Source of the DNA: Rhizophagus clarus
Taxonomy: Eukaryota; Glomeromycota; Glomeromycetes; Glomerales; Glomeraceae
Assembly (NCBI GenBank): GCA_015698045.1
Contig: BLAL01000175.1
Span: forward strand, 372,001-436,000
Direction of reading: 5' to 3'
Length of the DNA: 64,000 nucleotides
Position numbers and translations under genes: made by a program. This document shows, one piece after another, positions 1 to 11,858 of the stretch; the first letter of the stretch is position 1, and each line of letters begins with the position of its first letter. Under the pieces are notes generated by a model that was not told where the DNA came from, did no database searches, and saw only the letters and a list, made by a program, of their open reading frames with translations.

Positions 1-470
1 GCAAATAAACCAATTTTATTATGATAACATAATTCCGTATCATCGGATCATGTTCATCCAGTCGAAATGCCTGATCCGAGTAAAAATTTTCTCAAATTGG
101 TTCACTATCAGCCAACACATTTTTTTTTTTTTTGGAATATCACTTTCACTTTTTATTAAAAAAAAAATAGTATATTTATTTGTGCAAAATTTTTTTGTAC
201 TGTAGCTTGTAAAATATCAAATATCATTTTAGTACAATAAAATGAATAGAATTATCGTGGAAATAAATTAATTAAAAGTTTAACCTAGATCATAAAAATG
301 AGCTTTCACAAAAGAAAAAATAATTATAATAAGTAATGATTTGAAAAAAATATTATCACAAACGATTTCTTTAGTACTGAAGTTAAATTATTTCCGTAAT
401 ATTAAATATTTAGACTTATTCAAATATTTTGCACCGCGTATAGTAAGTCTATTGATTACTTGTGATTTCA
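1..470 (-). pseudogene. Decayed kinase-Sel1 family copy 1 (exon 3 and exon 1 remnants)
   Basis: No open frame survives. On the minus strand, 1-120 resembles exon 3 of the kinase genes further on: the marks of the HDEG/HRD helix, of the stretch before it (LTWNDK in the intact genes) and of the MEYA segment are in order but broken. About 365-470 resembles exon 1, with the block that reads KEIVNE and the ATP-site block in the intact copies. Exon 4 would lie left of the window. The family assignment rests on order and spacing matching 4706-5341 and 10917-11574. It is a dead gene fragment. Confidence 0.5.
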
Positions 471-540
471 AAATGTCTTTTAAATTAGCAGAAACCAAAA
501 ACTTAGGAATAACTTAGATTAATGAGAAATTTTCTTAAAT

Positions 541-985
541 TCTTTTGACAGTCCAAAAATCAGCTCTTTTTGATGTATCAATACATTATTGGAGCGAACA
601 TTATAAATATGAATAATTTTATTACGATGGCACAAAATTATATCATCGGATAATCTTTCGCTATACAAATATGACGACACTAGCTAGTTGAAATGCCAAA
701 AGTAAGAATTTTCTCAAATAATTACATCATCAGCATATTCCATTCAGTCTTAATCCATTACCAACAATCATTACTATTATTGCTATTATTTGAATATACT
801 TACTTTTATTATTAGAATTTATTTTATACACATTAACTAGTGATAAAAAATTTTTTGTAACTTGTAAGATATCAATTAAAAAAATTATCGTATCCTAGTG
901 TTAGTACAGTACAATAAAAGTGAATAGAATTATCGTGAAAATTAACTAAAAAAGTTTAATCTAGATCACAAGAAGAGTTTTATTT
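541..985 (-). pseudogene. Decayed kinase-Sel1 family copy 2 (exon 4 and exon 3 remnants)
   Basis: On the minus strand, 541-610 matches the start of kinase exon 4 (the region coding for the H-S-K-N loop and ADFGLS in intact genes) with several changes. 640-790 matches exon 3, again with the MEYA-type segment recognisable. Its downstream part (625-985) is also similar to 1-310, including the non-coding stretch with the 'gaatagaattatcgtg' block, so copies 1 and 2 are a tandem duplication that decayed afterwards. Confidence 0.5.
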
Positions 986-3319
986 CAAAAAATAATGATA
1001 TTTTTTGCAATTGTTAATGTCTTATATATTGGAAATTGTCATTACCACATGAAATAAAATAATTGATTATATTGTATAAGAACTATTGATTATTAAGTCG
1101 ACAGAATGACAGAATCATGTACGCGATCAAAATCTTATTAATGAATGTTATTTAGAAGTAGAAAGTAAAATTTTATCTCGCTGCTTGTATTGATATCATC
1201 AATTTTGATATTATTTCAAAAATGCTTCGATTTATATATTCTATACTTTAAATGAACGTTAAAATAATATAAACAAATAAATTAACTGGCTTTAAATCAT
1301 TCGGTTATTTGTAGTTCATTAACGAGAACTAGTCAACATTGTTAAAATATTTTTATAACGGGACACCAACATTGAAATAGATTTATTAATAATAATAACT
1401 TTTTTTATTTGTTTAAAAATTTAACGAATATTTATTAAAGTAATAATATAAATTTTATTATATTAAACGAATGACCTTCAAAGTTCTTGAAGTATTTATG
1501 ACAAATGTCACAAAACTAATCTCTAACAAACTAAGATAGTACAGTACATATAGATATTAAGATTTTATAAAATGTCGTATATACTATATAAGATATTTGA
1601 ATAATATAATTTTAGTCATTTTTTTTTTTTTTTTACTATATAAGTAACCTGGAAAAAAAATAACAGTTAATTCTTGCTTCTTCGCAATTTCTTTTAGCGC
1701 TTTATTTATATTACCAGAAATAGCTAATTCATGATCTAATTTAGAAAGCGCTTTGTAATTTTGCTTATAAATCTTAATAAATCGTACATATGATGCATAT
1801 ATGTCTTATAATATAAATTTAGAAAAGGAATTTCAAATAGTACTTATAACGCATATTTCACTCTGATAGAATGTAATACTGATACCTTTCATTATTCTTT
1901 GATGCATTTCAATTTGATTTACAAAAGTTGTAAATCTTAATGTATTAAAAAGATTCGAACACAATATTCTAAAGAACAATATTTTTTTCTGTTTATAAAA
2001 AGGAATAATTTCAAACAACTTAATTATTAAACTTATTATAATAATTTTAACAGAAATTTACCAAATTTTCTAAGCTAGCGATAAATAATACAGCTTCCTT
2101 TGTTGAGCTCACACTTGATTAATGGAGGGATTTAAGAATTTTATAAGATCTACATATAAAACATTTTAGTAGATTTTATTGAGAAAAATTAACCCATGAT
2201 TAAAGTGCAAAACATGCGTATGTTTGTTTTATTCGATTAAAATGTTTCATATTGTTACGCAAAAATCGGATTAAAAAATTATATGAAAATACTGGTACAA
2301 AAACATTGTATAATAGATTAATACGTTAAATGAGAATAGGTAATCAATAATTAGAAAAAATACTTTTTTAGTACAACTAATTTCACTTGTATCACTATTG
2401 TGTATCAAAATATCATAATCCTGTAACATCTGGATAAAAAAAAAATATCAGTAATATCTAATTACATACGATATGAAAATTATTGTAAAGTAATCTAGAG
2501 TTGCTTTTTTTCAAATATTTGACAAAATACATATATGGGTAGGATCCAGCAAAAAAATTTACTATGAGCACTCTATGAGCTCTAAACATTTCTTCAGGGC
2601 CAGAACTATATTAACATCAGCCAGTTACTAAATAAGGAAATATATTTACTGACTGGCGCTACCTAAAAAAGGAAAGGTTTTTTTCCAAATTCTATGTCTT
2701 TATTTAACATTATTTAGTCATCAGATTTGTAAACAGCCCAAATAAATTTTGTGTACTCAAATCTTGCACCTAACCAATTTTTCCAGCAGTATTAAAGCAA
2801 TCATTATTTGACATTTTTAGGAAAAGGCTTAATCAATATCACATATTTTTATATGACAATTTTAATTCCTGAGGGCGCAGCACGAGTTTTTTGCCAATCT
2901 GCTGTAATGTTCTCTATACAAACAGTTGTCTCACTAATATCCACTCTAGGAATTTAGTGAAGCATTATGATGGTCCTATAATAAATTTGTTAAGACCGAT
3001 TTACTACTACGTGCTGTATTTTACATTTTACGCACAAACTTCGCTTTATTTCTTAGTTATATTGATAAATAATTCAGTTTACTTAATGATATTATTTACT
3101 AAAGTAAGTTATTAAACAAAATCATTCAACAAAGAACTTGATTTGAAATTAAATTTAGCTTACTTTTTTATCTTATAATGATTAGACTTTCAAGATCGTT
3201 TGTATTAATTCTAAAGCTCACAAAGCTTAATTTTATATTAAAAAATTTTTTATGAAATTCTTGCTTTACTATAAAACTCTCGACTATTTTTGATAATTAG
3301 ATAAACAATAATTATTGTT
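986..3319. other. Gene-poor AT-rich stretch
   Basis: No convincing gene. On the minus strand, 1665-1815 has a short stop-free run with a coding look (contains ALSKLDHELAISGNI) next to a possible splice acceptor. It could be an exon relic of an unknown gene, but it is too short to assign. At 2990-3050 a short block recurs in inverted orientation near 9490-9540, so the edge of a dispersed repeat may lie here. The small plus-strand frame at 2891-3115 has no family features. Confidence 0.4.
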
Positions 3320-5341
3320 TTAATTTAATGTTGAAAGTTTTTCTAATCTATATTTAGCTTTTTGATCTCCTTATTCAGCTGATTTTCTGTACCAGTAAAT
3401 TTCTTCATCTATATCATTATCAATGAACATTCCACTTTCATACATCGTAGCTATATTGAGCTACACTATTTCCTAAATCTGCAGCTTTTTGAAAAAACTC
3501 AAATGCCTTATTTTTATCAATGTTAGTTCCAATCCCATATAAATAACAAACTCCTAAATTATTTATTCCAGCTGCATTTCCTAAATCTGCTGTCTTTTGA
3601 TATAATTCAAATGCCTTTTTTTTATCAATATCAGTTCCAATTCCATTTTCATAACAATATCCTAAAGAATTTATTCCAGCTGCATTTCCTAAATCTGTAG
3701 CTTTTTGAAAAAACTCAAATGCCTTATTTTTATCAATATCAGTTCCAATTCCACTAAAATAACAAGATCCTAAATTACCTATTCCATGTGAATTTCCTAA
3801 ATCTGCTGCTTTTTGACATAATTCAAATGCCTTTTTTTTATCAATATCAGTTCCAATTCCATTTTCATAACAATATCCTAAACTAATTATTCCATATGCA
3901 TTCCCTAAATTTGCAGCAATTTGATATAATTCAAATGCTTTTTGTTTATTTACACTAATTTCTATTCCTAATAAATTAAAATCTCCAAGTAAAACAATAG
4001 AATTTGAATTATTTTGATTATTTAATAGCCAACTATAAAATTCTTGTAAAGTCACTTTATGATTATTGAGATAATTTAGGATTTCTAGTTTTTGTACCTC
4101 ATCTCCTTATTAGGGAGATTAATTATTTCATCAACCATTGTATTATAATTAATGCTATTTAATACTTGTAATTCATCAACGACCTGATTAATAGTTGGAC
4201 GAAAATCTGGGTTCCAATTCCAACATTCTAAAAAAAATTGATTGAGTTAGATAGATTAAATAATGACAGTATCATTTAATAACAATAAGTTAATATTCAC
4301 CAGTATAAAGACTAACATAAGTAGTAGGTGTATCAGGAATAGGTTTTTCTCTAAGTCCTTGTGAAATTTGTATAATCAAACTATATGGTGATATCCCTTT
4401 AAAGGGTGGCTGGCCACTTGAAATTTCCCACAGAAGCACTCCAATACTATAAATATCACTTTTTTTATTTAAAGAGTATGGTTGAGGATCGAATTTTTTT
4501 GGATCAATATAGGGAACAGCGCCATATAAACCTGATCGTGAATTATTTGCTTCACCAATCCTTTTTGACAGACCAAAATCAGCCAACTTGATGGTATTTT
4601 GATGGACTAATACATTTTTAGAGTGCTATTAATATAATCAAATAAATTATTAAATTAACACAGTTATGCAATATAATATAAAATAGTAAGATACAAATGA
4701 ATTACCAGATCACGATGAACGATTCCTTCATCATGTAAACATAAAATAGCATGAGCTAACTGAAGTGCCATATTAAATTTATCATTCCAAGTAAGAATAT
4801 CAAAATGTTTTTTCAAAAATTCTTGAAGAGTACCACTATTAGCATATTCCATTACTAACCAATATTTTTTTGAATTATCATTCTGATTTACTACAAAAAA
4901 AAAATCATTTAATTAAATTTGAAGGTATATTATTAAAAAAAAAAATTTATTATACCTTTTGTAACTCCGAAAAAACGAATAATGTTTTCATGGAAATCCA
5001 CTTCACGTTGAAGTTTAAGCTAAGCCATGAACAAAATTCAAATTAGAATTATAATAAAAAAATGATATTGTGCATTTTTTACGTTATTACCTCATTAACA
5101 ATTTCTTTAATTGTAACATTATTTAAATTAAAAAAGGATTTCAAAGCTAAATAACTATAAGAACTTTTCCAGTTTGCACGATAGACTTTTCCGAAACTTC
5201 CTGCACCAATTTCTTCAATATTATTAAAACTTTCATATTTGTAATATTTAATATGTTTTTATTGATAGCCTCCTCAATCCAATTAATATGCTCATTATAC
5301 GAATCTTCAGTAGCTGTTATAGGTATAGTATATTCAGACAT
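3320..5341 (-). pseudogene. Kinase-Sel1 gene A, frameshifted pseudogene
   Basis: Five exons are recognisable: 5341-5091, 5019-4956, 4890-4706, 4625-4301 and 4227-3320, all with GT..AG borders. The kinase motifs are there: catalytic loop HRDLHSKN, ADFGLS, the PYIDPKKF segment in place of [16 protein letters not shown]. About five Sel1 units follow, each built on G.CY..GIGTDIDK.KAFELYQKAADLGN. Four lesions break it against copies B and F. Exon 1 lacks one T near 5266 (five T instead of six). Exon 5 has a 4-bp deletion near 4105 and a 5-bp deletion near 3450. An in-frame TAA replaces CAA at 3371-3373, after which the frame runs on to a TAA at 3320-3322. Sequencing error could explain the homopolymer change but hardly all four. 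A cytoplasmic TKL kinase with a Sel1 scaffold is the ancestral role by family knowledge. Confidence 0.85.
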
Positions 5342-5392
5342 TAATTTTTTTTTTTTTTTTTTTTTTATTTATTGAAAACTAGGTATTACTAA

Positions 5393-5436
5393 AACGTAAT
5401 CGTGCATATAAATGCAGTATGTAATCTGCCGATCAT
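5393..5436 (-). promoter_or_regulatory. Shared upstream module of kinase-Sel1 gene A
   Basis: The plus strand shows AAACGTAATCGTGCAT followed after about 18 bases by TGCCGATCAT. Close versions stand at the same place before genes B and D, and the second block also before E, F and the gene at 58003. The block ends 86-95 bp before the start codon. It is probably a transcription-factor site or core promoter part. This is inference from recurrence only. Confidence 0.45.
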
Positions 5437-7000
5437 TTCTGACAATCACTGGGTTATGGGTTATGTTAATTTTATAATAATCGAAAATCGGTATTATTAA
5501 AATGATGTCGTCTTTCCAATATTAACTAAGGTTGAAATTTTCAGCATTTTAAATATGTCCTTTTTACTTGAACTTAAATTAGTTACGCTTCAAATGGTAC
5601 ATAGTTTAGTATACTATATATGCATCAAAATTAGTTATAGTACAGAATTTAGACTAATTTTTTGTACAACATGAACTAATTTCAAACTCCTAGATCTAAA
5701 CTTTTTGGTTTTTTTAGGTTGAACCACAAATAAAGGCGAGTAGCGAAATCATTTTCTTATTTGCACGGTTTTCCTTAATCGTTTTTAAATTACAAAAATG
5801 TTTTCTCAACAAGTTCCTAATAATATTTTTTAATACCTAGTGTCATTGTAAGAAGTAGTAAAATATTATTGCACTAAAATTGTTATTTATACGAGGTTCC
5901 AAGTAACAAGTTATTAAAACAAGCAAAAAAATTTCAGGAATTTCTTCTTCGTTCGAATCGGCAAAACTTCCGTCTAATTATACTATCATACTATATTTTC
6001 AATAGTTTATTCTAAAAGCTATAATGGGCGCAATAAAAGTACGACCAAGATTCTCAATTAAACAATTCAATTTGCAACCGAAAATACATCAATTTTATTT
6101 GATAAAATGGTACAAACTAACTGAAAAATGGGACTAACAGATCTTTAAATATACCTTTATCTACGTTGTCTCACTTTAAATATATAATCTTGTTTTGCTC
6201 AAATTTTTGTACATCATATTTTGGCTAATAAAAATTTTCGACGATATTCATTAAACTATCATTGCATATGGCAAATTAAAAAGTAGAGTGAATAGTGGTG
6301 TAAAAAAACATTTAAGCCTTATTTGTAATGACGAGAATAATTAATTGATTTGATCATGTGTCTTACACAGTTATCGTAAATTATAAAAAATCACGGGCTA
6401 CAGATAAATATTCAGTACATTGTTTCATAAAAGCTTTAAGTTTAGAAAGAGAGGTTTATTGGGTGATTTGATTTTAGAGGGTTAGTTATGTGTTTAGTTA
6501 AGATCGAAGTTATCAATAAATGAAACTCAAAAAAATGTTAAAATCCTAACTGAACAATTTAACCGAAGAATCAAAGGAATTAAGAGTTTTTTTCATTTAT
6601 AAAGAACTTCACAGAAATAGAATGAACCGAATGAACAATATGATTTATTTACTATTTTTGTTTACCTAACTAATGCAATTGTAGATGGTATTATTAACAA
6701 TGCTACTTACTTTTTCTGGCAAGGTAAATTTCTCTACATCAACGAAAAATCTACTCTTTTATAGCAACAACCTTTTATTAAAAATTTTAACAAAAAAAAA
6801 TAAATCTAATCTGATACCAAGTTAGTTTATTTTAAAACAAAGACAAGAAAAATACATGGAAATATATTTCATTTTGAAAAAAGCAACTATATAAAAAAAA
6901 ACTTTTTCTAAAATTTAGTCGAATCAGAAAAAGAAAAAAAAAAAATGAACAATTGCTTAATAAAAAACGTTTGTTATTTTCAGAAAAACAACAATAGAAC

Positions 7001-7031
<31 letters not shown>

Positions 7032-7120
7032 TACAAGAATTGGATGTTCCTTAATATTATTTGAGGAAAGGAACAAAAATAATAAAAGCCGGGTAAAAAG
7101 CAAGAAAGAAATCTTTACAC
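5437..7120. other. Intergenic; duplicated upstream region of gene A
   Basis: No gene seen. From gene A out to about 6370 the non-coding sequence aligns with the region upstream of gene B (to about 12920). Shared blocks lie near 5700/12200 and 6300/12850. This shows that A and B arose by duplication of a segment of roughly 3.3 kb, not of the coding part alone. A 30-base A-run lies at 6999-7028. Confidence 0.5.
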
Positions 7121-7438
7121 TTATTTTTGTTTTTTTTTGACCTTGCAGATAGAACAAGCATGCCCTTTTCCTTGAGCAAATTCAGATACTCTTGAACCAA
7201 GTCCTCCCAAAGTCCCTCCATCCTCAATAGTTTCTCCGACTTTTTTCATTTCTTCATTATCGATTAATTGGCCAATTATTTTTGTTACACAACCTACTTC
7301 AGCAGATTTTTCAGAAACGATTACTCCCGCTGTTGGACAAAAAGCACTGAGAACTATAAGACCTGCACCAATTCCAATACTTGCAACCGCTCTTGCTTGT
7401 TTATCATCAGACTCGGTTTTGGATGACTCATTACCCAT
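7121..7438 (-). CDS. Small protein with N-myristoylation-type start (105 aa), unknown function
   Basis: One open frame of 105 codons. The frame can be extended upstream to a GTG, but the ATG at 7438 is the sensible start. It gives M-G-N-E-S-S-K, a classic myristoylation signal (Gly2, Ser6, Lys7). Residues 1-17 are polar and charged. About 18-45 form a hydrophobic, glycine/alanine-rich stretch (VASIGIGAGLIVLSAFCPTAG) long enough to sit in a membrane. A charged middle follows, then a Gly-rich part and a C-terminal tail with C-S-I-C and a run of lysines. Codon choice is less AT-biased than in the surrounding DNA, which supports a real gene. No family is recognised. A lipid-anchored membrane protein is the natural inference. 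Confidence 0.6.
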   Translation of the reverse strand: MGNESSKTESDDKQARAVASIGIGAGLIVLSAFCPTAGVIVSEKSAEVGCVTKIIGQLIDNEEMKKVGETIEDGGTLGGLGSRVSEFAQGKGHACSICKVKKKQK

Positions 7439-8526
7439 ATTTAACACAAAAAAAGTAATTTAAACTAAGCAAGATAATTTAAATTGAAATGATAATAATA
7501 AGTTTATCTCGTCAGTAAAAAATTTAATTTCAGGACTTAAACAGATAAAGAAAATAAGGAAGTAAAACCATATTTATAATAAAACCAATCGTAAAGTTTT
7601 CCAAGTTTTTCAAAAAAAATTTACTTAACGATGGTACATCCTAAATTAGGTTTAATAATCATTTACCGAAGCATCTTTTCTTTTTATGACTTATAAAAGA
7701 AGCTAATAACACAAACATTACCAATAATGCTATAAAAATTACATCATAGTACGTCAATTAGATAAACAAAAAAAAAAGATTTTAACGCCCAAAGAGATTA
7801 TGTATTAGTTATTTGATAGGGGAGTTAGAATATCACTGAACTGCGAAGCAGTTCGGATGATATTTTAACCTCCCTATCAAATAACTGTGTTATCTTGCAG
7901 CCGCTGATGATCATGCTTATAAATACGATATTAAACTATTTCCAGTTTAACACGTTCCTTTCAGCCCTATTTTTTCTGTATCATATATGATATTGATATT
8001 TAGTACATGATATTTTAGTATGTGAAAAATATCAACATTAATTTTGCAATTATAGTTTATTTATAGCTTAATAAAAAAAAATATCAGCACGATGAAAAAA
8101 GCATGATCCTATTTGGCTGTAGGATAACAATAATTTAATTAAAAATAAACAAATAATGTGATATTTTAAGAAATTCACCCAAACCAACGCGCCTCTTAAT
8201 TAATAAACTGAAATAAATTTCTGAAATTATCTGTCAAAATTAAGCTAGCCATTTTTATTATTAAAGGAATTTCTAACGATCAAAAACTACTCGTCAATTT
8301 TTCCAACCAACGAAAAAGTTAAAAAATGAACATAAATTCCCAATCTGGCTCCTCATGTGTCCTTTTTTACTCTATCTTACCTCTTTTGTAACTTCGGTTG
8401 TGGTATTTGCTACTAATTCGAAAGTTAAAAGTTTAAGCACTGAGCGTTATTGAAACCTTACCATAATTAGCCATAATTATGAAACTCCATTATTAAATTC
8501 GGTGGTAGTAACATATTATACTTTCC
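7439..8526. other. Intergenic with one hairpin
   Basis: Apart from the long hairpin at 7807-7886, nothing recognisable is seen here. Confidence 0.5.
7807..7886. repeat. 80-nt near-perfect hairpin (foldback repeat)
   Basis: AGTTATTTGATAGGG on the left pairs with CCCTATCAAATAACT on the right, and the arms continue with few mismatches to a central GAACTGC/GCAGTTC stem. The whole block folds into one hairpin. It is probably a miniature foldback transposon remnant; no target duplication is evident. Confidence 0.7.
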
Positions 8527-8885
8527 TCATTTAATATTATTGAGAATAAGTCCATCTTGTGTATAACTTTTTTTCTCCTTGATTAAATAAAAAATATCTT
8601 CACCTATCTTCACAAATTTTTTTTTTTTATTATTTATATCTAACTCTTTCTTTAACTTTTCACTTAGTAGTTTAATATCATCTTCATTAACTAGTTGTAA
8701 ACTTACGTACCAATCACTTTCCTAGAATAGTCATGTTTTTCTTTCGTAAACCCAAATCATCAATCGACTTTTCCGAAAGGACTGAAAGCTTCAACCTTTT
8801 ACCATCAATTTTTAGTTCTGGTATCGTTCTTTTTCTGTAAAGAAAAAACTTGATGATAAGCCTTCAACATCATCTTCACCCATAT
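8527..8885 (-). pseudogene. Broken gene remnant, unknown family
   Basis: Three consecutive stop-free pieces on the minus strand lie in different frames. The first begins at an ATG at 8883 (MGEDDVEGLSSSFFF). The second contains KRLKLSVLSEKSIDDLGL. The third ends at TGA 8527-8529 and is lysine-rich (LLSEKLKKELDINN). Composition and frame switching look like a coding sequence decayed by at least two frameshifts. The middle piece faintly resembles a SAM-type helical domain, but this is too weak to name. Confidence 0.35.
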
Positions 8886-9862
8886 TCAATGGGGTTATTT
8901 GAGAAATCTTATAATTATAACCAAGAGATATATGTATATATTGATATGAATTTTTTTGGTTGCTTAAGTTATTATTATTGGGAAAAATAAGATCTTTTCA
9001 ATTAAATAAAGTGGAAGAAATAAATAGTTGCTCTTATTATTACATTGCCTAATTGACTGACATTCAATATTAAAATAACTAAAAATAATACATCAATCGA
9101 ATGATTCATGTTGCACCAAATTTGGATTTAAAAATTTCACATAATATTATGAAAATGTATAAAGATTTTGTTTAATTTAAATTTCTCTAAAGTATCTTCA
9201 GTTGGTTTATTGAAAGTTAGTAAACATATGAGATAAAGTCCAAGAAATCAATGATTAAAAAAAAAAATTATAATCTATTAAAGTAATTCTGTATTATCTA
9301 AACCAAAGAAAATAACTTCACAATAATTCAGTAGTAAGAAAAGAAAAATACAAAAATATTTTTTTTAACTATAAGTTATAGAATTAGTAGTAGCATATAC
9401 TTTTACATGTTGTATAAATTATGCACATAATTTACTTACTATCACAATTTTATGTTTTTTTATCGCATTTGTAATCTAGTTTACTAATCATTAAAGTGAA
9501 GTTGTTCGCAAAATGTAAAATGTGACATAGTAAACCAGCCCTATCAAATTAACTATAAAAAAGTAAATTACTAAGTAAATATTTTGAAGCTTAATTTAGC
9601 TTGTTTTTTTAATCTATAATAAATAAACTTTCAAAATTGATAATATTAATTCTAAACCTCACAAAAAGCTTACACTAAAAATTTCTTATAAAACTTTGTC
9701 CCATTATAAAGCTCTTAACTATTTTTAATAATTAGATAAAAAATATTGTAATTTATTTTGAGCATTTTGATTTCCTTGTTCGGCTGATTTTCTGCACCAG
9801 TAAATTGCTTTATCTATATCATAAACAATGAACGTTCCATTTTCATACATCAAAGCAATATT
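8886..9862. other. Intergenic, including the lost 3' end of gene B
   Basis: 9725-9862 is the former coding end of gene B, still open in frame after its new stop: about 46 codons, ending at TAA 9725-9727. The rest is AT-rich with no gene seen. The part next to gene B aligns with the region downstream of gene A (about 3100-3320). Confidence 0.5.
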
Positions 9863-11574
9863 TTATTGAGCTACACTATTTCCTAAATCTGCTGCTTTTT
9901 GGTATAATTCAAATGCCTTTTTTTCATCAATATAAGTTCCAATTCCATTTTCATAACAATATCTTAAACTATTTATTCCAACTGCATTTCCTAAATCTGC
10001 TGCTTTTTGGTATAATTCAAATGCCTTTTCTTTATCAATATCAGTTCCAATTCCATTTTTATAACAATATCCTAAATCATTTATTCCAGTTGCATTCCCT
10101 AAATTTGCAGCATTTTGATATAATTCAAATGCTTTTTGTTCATTTACACTAGTTCCTATTCCTGATAAATTAAAATCTCCAAGCAAAACAATAGAATTTG
10201 AATTATTTTGATTATTTAATAGCCAACTATAAAATTCTTGTAAAGTCACTTTATGATTATTGAGATAATTTAGAATTTCTTGTTTTTCTACCTCATCTCT
10301 CACCTTATTGGGAAGACAAATTATTTCATCAACCATTACATTAAAATTACCATAAATTTGATTACTCTTTAATGATTTTAATTTTTCAACTACCTGATTA
10401 ATAGTTGGACGATAATCTGGCTCCCCATTCCAACATTCTAAAAAAAATTGATTGAATTACTGTAGATAGATTAAATAATGACAGCATCATTTAATAACAA
10501 TAAGTTATTATTCACCAGTATAAAGATTAACATAAGTAGTAGGTGTATCAGGAATAGGTGTTTCTCTAAGTCCTTGTGAAATTTGTATAATTAAACTATA
10601 AGGTGATATTCCTTTAAAAGGTGGCTGACCACTTGAAATTTCCCACAGAAGCATTCCAATGCTATACACATCACTTGCTTTATTTAAAGAGTACGGTTGG
10701 AAATCGAATTTTTTTGGATCAATATATGGAACTATACCGAATAAATCTGACCGTGAATTATATGCTTCATCGATCCTTCTTGATAGTCCAAAATCGGCCA
10801 ACTTGATAGCATTCTGATGGACTAGTACATTCTTAGAGTGCTATAAATATAATCAAATAAATTACTAAATAAATATACGTGATATAATATAAAATAGTTG
10901 TATGTAAATAAAATACCAGATCACGATGAACAATCCCTTCATCATGTAAGCATAATACAGCATGAGCCAGCTGAAATGCCATATTAAATTTATCATTCCA
11001 AGTAAGAATATCAAAATATTTTTTCAAATACTCTTGAAGAGTACCACTATTAGCATACTCCATTACTAACCAATATTTTTTTGAATTATCATTTTGATTT
11101 ACTACAAAAAAAAATCATTTTTAAGATTTAAATTTGAAGGTTAATTAATAAATATAATATCATGAAAAAATTTATATAAACCTGTTGCAACGCCAAAAAA
11201 ACGAATGATGTTTTCATGAAAATCCACTTCACGCTGAAGCTTAAGCTAAGCCATGAATAGAATCTAAATTAGAATTATAATAATAAAAAAAAAATGATAT
11301 TATGCATTTTTTACATTGTTACCTCATTAACAATTTCTTTAATTGTAACATCGTTTGAATTAAAAAAAGATTTCAAAGCTAAATAGCTATGAGAATTTTT
11401 CCAGTTTGCACGATAGACTTTTCCGAAGCTTCCTGAACCAATTTCTTCAATATTGTTAAAATTTTCATATTCGTAATATTTAATATGTTTTTTATTGATA
11501 GCCTCCTCAATCCAATTAATATACTCATTATATAAATCTACAGTAACTGTTATAGGTATATTAAATTCAGACAT
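9863..11574 (-). CDS. Kinase-Sel1 protein, gene B (466 aa, five exons)
   Basis: Exons 11574-11323, 11245-11182, 11101-10917, 10840-10516 and 10437-9863 join into 466 codons without a break. The MSE start was chosen because sister genes begin there; an in-frame ATG at 11610 would add 12 residues. The kinase shows a Gly-rich loop GSGSFGKV (46-53), the ATP lysine in LALKSF (Lys68), HRDL (164-167) with Asn171, DFG (183-185), [20 protein letters not shown] and RPTINQVV, so all catalytic residues are present. About three Sel1 units follow. The protein stops at AQ*: TAT of the conserved AQY became TAA, removing about 47 residues that are still in frame downstream. By family the kinase is a soluble TKL Ser/Thr kinase and the Sel1 repeats bind partner proteins. 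Substrates are unknown. Confidence 0.85.
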
Positions 11575-11633
11575 CGTTTGAATTTGTTGAAATAAATTTT
11601 TTTTTTTCATTTATGTATTACATTTGGGTATTA

Positions 11634-11681
11634 CTAAACGTAATCATGCATGTAAATACAGTAATGTAACTTGTCGATCGG
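11634..11681 (-). promoter_or_regulatory. Shared upstream module of gene B
   Basis: The plus strand shows AAACGTAATCATGCATG and then TGTCGATCGG, about 98-107 bp before the start codon. It has the same order and spacing as before genes A and D. Confidence 0.45.
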
Positions 11682-11804
11682 TCGAATACTAACGTCACTG
11701 ATGATCACCGTATTTAATTTTTATGGTGACGTCCCTCTAATATTAGATAAAGTTAAATTTTCAAGCATTATATACCAAACATGTCTTTTAACATGTACTT
11801 AAAT

Positions 11805-11858
11805 TTAGGGTTAGGATTAGGATTAGGATTAGGGTCAGGGATAAGTAGGATTAGGATT
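11805..11858. repeat. Interstitial telomere-like repeat
   Basis: About eight units of TTAGGG/TTAGGA stand head to tail, with a few degenerate units. The TTAGGG type is the telomere repeat of most fungi. Here it lies inside an ordinary region next to gene B, so it marks either a healed break or a telomere-derived insertion. Confidence 0.7.

Noticed and set aside
2891-3115. 74-codon plus-strand frame
   Set aside because: Hydrophobic low-complexity text in AT-rich DNA, overlapping a dispersed repeat; no promoter, domain or relative seen.
9913-10152. Plus-strand frame opposite the Sel1 repeats of gene B
   Set aside because: The complement of a periodic Sel1 coding sequence stays open by composition; the same occurs at 43275-43508, 43974-44339, 49000-49455, 16607-16939 and 17423-17743.
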